From assembly GCF_041146395.1 (NCBI RefSeq), contig NC_090995.1:11262501-11326500 (forward strand): a stretch of 64,000 bases of DNA, given 5' to 3'. This document shows positions 60,500-64,000 of this stretch, piece after piece. This DNA is from Eulemur rufifrons. Lineage: Eukaryota > Chordata > Mammalia > Primates > Lemuridae. The notes beneath the pieces were generated by a model, which saw nothing but the letters and a program-made list of their open reading frames with translations, had not been told where the DNA came from and did no database searches. Made by a program: the position numbers and the translations under genes. Numbering within the stretch: position 1 is the first letter of the stretch; each line of letters opens with the position of its first letter.

Positions 60500-61330
60500 C
60501 AAGCAAGCAATCAAGCAGCAGACACCAGCTGGGTGTCCTCCAATTCTGTCCTAACACTCGCTACCTAGAGATAGGTCAGGCCTAACACTCGCTACCTAGA
60601 GATTGGTCAGATCCCACATGATGAGCGCTCAGTCCCCAAAACTGCCCCTCCCCTCCTTCAGAAGGGCAAGTCTGGGTCTTTGGACTTCTGATGGACCGCT
60701 TCAAGTTAGAATTCCCATGACCCCCTCTTTGGGTTCGATTACTTTATTACAGGAACTCACAGAACTCAGGGAAACACTCACGTTTGCCAATTTATTACCA
60801 AGGATATTTTAAAGGATATAAACAAACAGCCAAATGAAGAGATACATAGGGCGAGGTCTAGAAAGGTCCCGAGCATGGGAGCGTCTGTGCCTGTGGAGTT
60901 GGGGTGCGCTGCCCTCCCAGCACATGGGTGAGTCCTTATTCACCTTTTTGGCAGCCTCCGTGTGTTCAGCTCTCTGGAAGCCCCTGAACCCTGTCCTTTT
61001 GGGCCTTTCTGGAGACCATTGGATAGGCACGATGGAAGCACGGACAACCCGGTCAAAATGTGACTGGATAAAAGGGTATAATCTAAACCCAGCAAGGCCT
61101 GTCTGTTCAGATTCTTCTTGGTCTCTCTGTGTAGCATTCCTTTCTCCAGTGTATGAGGCAAGACCCCTCTGGAATGAGGGTCTTACGACCTATGATCAGA
61201 TTAGAGTCCTGCCATGGGGGCAGGAGAACAGGAGAAGATCAGAGAGACAGAGAGATTCTGTTTACTGTAGCAAGAACTGTGGGAGTTGTGAGCCAGGAAC
61301 CGTGGATGAAAACCTACATTTATCTCATAA
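60500..61330 (-). mobile_element. Endogenous-retrovirus LTR, antisense
   Basis: Antisense text typical of an old ERV LTR: 'cagacaccagctgggtgtcc', 'tttgggttcgattactttat', 'ggaactcacagaactcaggg', 'ccaatttattaccaaggata' and 'ctgtccttttgggcctttct'. The reverse of tttatta is the expected polyadenylation-type signal. No retroviral coding sequence adjoins it. The four frames here, including one of 170 codons at 60834-61346, are chance frames through the LTR. Subfamily not assigned. Confidence 0.65.
60550..60610. repeat. 31-bp tandem duplication within the LTR
   Basis: The unit cctaacactcgctacctaga plus ga(t)(a/t)ggtcag occurs at 60550-60580 and again at 60581-60610, with a single base difference inside. 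Confidence 0.95.
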
Positions 61331-61365
<35 letters not shown>

Positions 61366-61380
61366 TAGAGAGATATCTAA
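61331..61380. repeat. (TA)n(GA)n microsatellite
   Basis: A short TA run passes into about ten GA units and then 'tagagagatatc'. Confidence 0.95.
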
Positions 61381-64000
61381 GTATCTCTCATAATATCACA
61401 GGCACTAAGGCAAAATGTCCCTGGTCAGAGTTGAAGCTAAACAAATATTTGAAGTGCTAGAATGTATCCCTTCTTTCCGTTAACACCTCTCTTCTATCCA
61501 TCCATTAGGATCTTTATGCTGCTTCCTGGACTTCCCTCTGTCTTTCTCCCTAATGTCCCACTATTTGCCCACCATGAAAAATGCAACATGCATGCATATT
61601 TTTAATTTAGAGACATCCCTATCAAGACATGCCAGTTTTCTCTTCTGTTACCATAGAGTTCTACGCTGTGTCATTGGAAAGCAACCTCAGATGCTATCTT
61701 AGTAATTCTTCCGAGATCTTTTCATCATGGCCTTAATCACCACGGAAAAGGTGTGGGTTTTCAAGAAAGTTCTCAAGGAGAGCACACCTGCCTCGGGCTT
61801 CCCCATCCTCACTAAAATGCCTTCTTTATTCTATCTTAGCAAAAATCCCCTCCATGCCAAGGATGAGGGGAAAGAAAGGAATAACAGGAGGGAGAAACTG
61901 TTACATCTTTCATGCACTCAGTCCTTTAACCTGATGCTTTGATTCCACTCCTTTAAAAGTTTTCAGGTAAACAAATCCTGGCACCCATTTCAAAACAAGG
62001 CTGTGCCTTGTCATGTGTTCTTAGCCCTATGAAGATACACACATGGGCCTTGTAGTACTTTTTGGTTCCTTCATTACCCAACATCTTAATATTTTATAAT
62101 AGAAAAAAGCAACACTCAGAAACATGGCCATGCCATTGCTTTCCGGCTTGATGCCTTCTTTCCATTTTAAATTTCTCCTTAGGAAACAAGTCTAAAGATG
62201 TTGTTTCCTCTTGAAGTAGTGAAATGTAAAAAAAAAACCAATCAAATTTCAGTTCTGAAAGACAAGAGTTTTGCCGGCCTTGTGTCTGTAACCACGAAGC
62301 TGCTGTATCAGCAAAAGCCTTTTGTTCACCACAGGAAGCAATCCAGTCATAACAACTTCCTTTCAATAGTTCAATAGAACTATTGTCTCTGAACTTTATC
62401 AGATAGACCTACTACCAGAAATCCCCATGCACAACAGTATAAAAGATCTTTTTTTATAAGCATTAAACTATACTTCTCTCACAGTGGCTACATATTTACT
62501 TTTCTTTATATTTTCTCTGTTTATTAAATTACTTTGCATTGCTCAGTAATTTTGGTGAAAGAATTGAAAGTGGAGAGTATACGTAGGTGATGCTTTGATT
62601 CACTGAATTAAAACTACATCTGTGACTTGAAGCAACTGACGAGAGAGATATAAATAACTGTTTAGAAGATGTTTGCGGCTTCCTATACTGCCTCATTTCC
62701 AGTAAGAATAGTTGGTAGGCAGTAACTATCATATAGTCTGTAATGTCAGCCTCATCTGCAGTGTCAGCATGGTTTTACTCCCCCCCAGAAAGTATTTTCA
62801 AAATCATAATCATGTAAATGCCTTCTTGTTTTTGATTTGAAGGATCTTTATCCTTTCCGTTACCTCCTGCTCCCCTACTTCATATTAGAAAATTATTTTC
62901 TGCTTAGAGACTACATCAGTGAGACCAGAAAGACAAATGCATGACCTCTTGGGTTAAGAATAATGACTTAATCTCTTATGGAAAAAAACTTCTTTGGGGA
63001 CTGTAACCTTCTTATTAGAATTCCTCAATCCCTCCCTCATTCCCTATTCTCTCCCTCCCCATCAGCAACATTAAATTGGGCAAAGAGACAAAACATTTTT
63101 TTCCTCATTGCTTTTCTTCAGTCTTAGTTTAAATGATATTTCTACTGACTGAAGGGATCCAGAAATATACCACTGTGGAGAGTTTTTTTTTCTTTAAACT
63201 TCCTCACTGCTAGTTATGGTTTCTTGGTTTTTTTTTTGTGTGTGTGTGGAATGACTTTTTTTTTTTTTTTTTTCCCCAGTTGTTTTCTGTTCTCCTTTCC
63301 CTCCCTCACTTAGTGACTCACTCCATCTCTTCAGATCCCATCTTGAAACATTCCCGTTGATGTTTTCTTTGGCCTGGCCTTGAGTCCCACACAGTCTCAT
63401 TCCTTTCACACTCCCCACACTCCCCTTAATGTACTTGCCAAGGTTGCAAGTGTGCTTAATTGTATCTTCTCTGCATTCAAATTTTAGTTCTTTTTTTGTG
63501 TTTAAAAAATTCAAGTTTTTCTTGGAATACATTACCCAGTTCATTTCCATTCTATTTTTTTCCCCCCTCTTAGTTAGAAATAAAGATGAACAGAATAGAG
63601 GGCAGTAGACTTTTAGTACACAGAATCAAAGGTTTATTTAGGGCTTACATTTTCCTTAGAGCCCTGAGAGTTTGGCGTCTGTTAAGCCCTGTTTGGTGTG
63701 TGCTAAGTTTGGTGTAGAATCTCGGGTCATGCATCACTCCGGTGCGTGGGAAGTTTGATCCCAGCAAGCCAGGGAGGAATTTTAGACATTATATATCACA
63801 GAGAGAGGAAGAAAATTCCCAGAGGAAGTTGCAAGACATAGATATAGGAGTGGAAGAAGAAAAAGCCAAGAAATTAGTTTGATGAGGCCATGGTCAGTTT
63901 TGAACAGATGTAAAAGTTGCTAGTTTGGTCTTTGTTACTCTTCTAGCTCCGTTCCTGGTGTACACTTCTGTGTGCACCTGTTTCTTCTGGGCTCCATCTC
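61381..64000. other. Non-coding stretch to the window end
   Basis: No recognised gene. T-runs lie at about 63187 and 63258-63274, and a short GT run at 63238-63248. 63600-63800 has mixed text with 'ggtttatttagggc', which might be an antisense LTR but is not assignable. The minus frame 63194-63550 is Lys-rich because it reads through the T-runs. Confidence 0.45.

Noticed and set aside
60834..61346. 170-codon plus frame
   Set aside because: It runs through the antisense LTR and into the GA microsatellite; no domain is recognised.

Overview
The window is nuclear DNA from a primate, most likely a strepsirrhine (lemur group). Four of its Alu elements (9445-9790, 17934-18280, 43110-43464, 57582-57910) carry the same A/T-rich block between the two arms, around 'ggccaactaaaatatata', which I know from lemur-lineage Alus and not from human AluJ/S/Y. 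Older AluJ-like copies, MIR, L2, MaLR LTRs, old L1M and hAT/Tigger DNA transposons fill in the normal primate background. No bacterial or viral genome organisation is present, and almost every open frame in the window is a chance frame or a piece of a repeat.

Layout. Positions 1-23,000 are A+T-rich non-coding DNA. They hold an L2 (2815-3420), a Y3 RNA retropseudogene (4664-4763), a long old antisense L1 (about 7160-12240) split by two MaLR LTRs and one lemur-type Alu, an Alu pair (13308-13942) and scattered MIR/MITE copies. Positions 23,300-24,900 form the only CpG island. It looks like a divergent promoter: a good splice donor on the minus strand at 23865/23864, and on the plus strand a short ATG-bearing exon ending at 24953 with a strong donor. 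I could not name either gene. Positions 25,000-35,900 are mostly intron-like or intergenic, with more repeats and two non-repetitive blocks that could be regulatory. Positions 35,925-40,560 are one younger antisense L1 with a broken ORF2. Positions 41,000-64,000 are again repeats (a Tigger MITE, a lemur Alu with perfect target-site duplications, a 1.2-kb DNA transposon, an antisense LTR) and unremarkable DNA.

The most unusual observation is a perfect 73-bp direct duplication (21801-21873 and 23047-23119), 1,246 bp apart, just downstream of the minus-strand first exon. One copy sits at a plausible minus-strand 3' splice site. Other points worth a look are the start-stop upstream ORF before the plus-strand ATG, a compact G-quadruplex motif flanked by 11-bp repeats at 22780-22830, a tRNA-headed SINE-like insertion at 25815-25922 with target duplications, and four copies of one old dispersed repeat I could not assign. 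Repeat family names come from recognition by eye; RepeatMasker/Dfam was not available.
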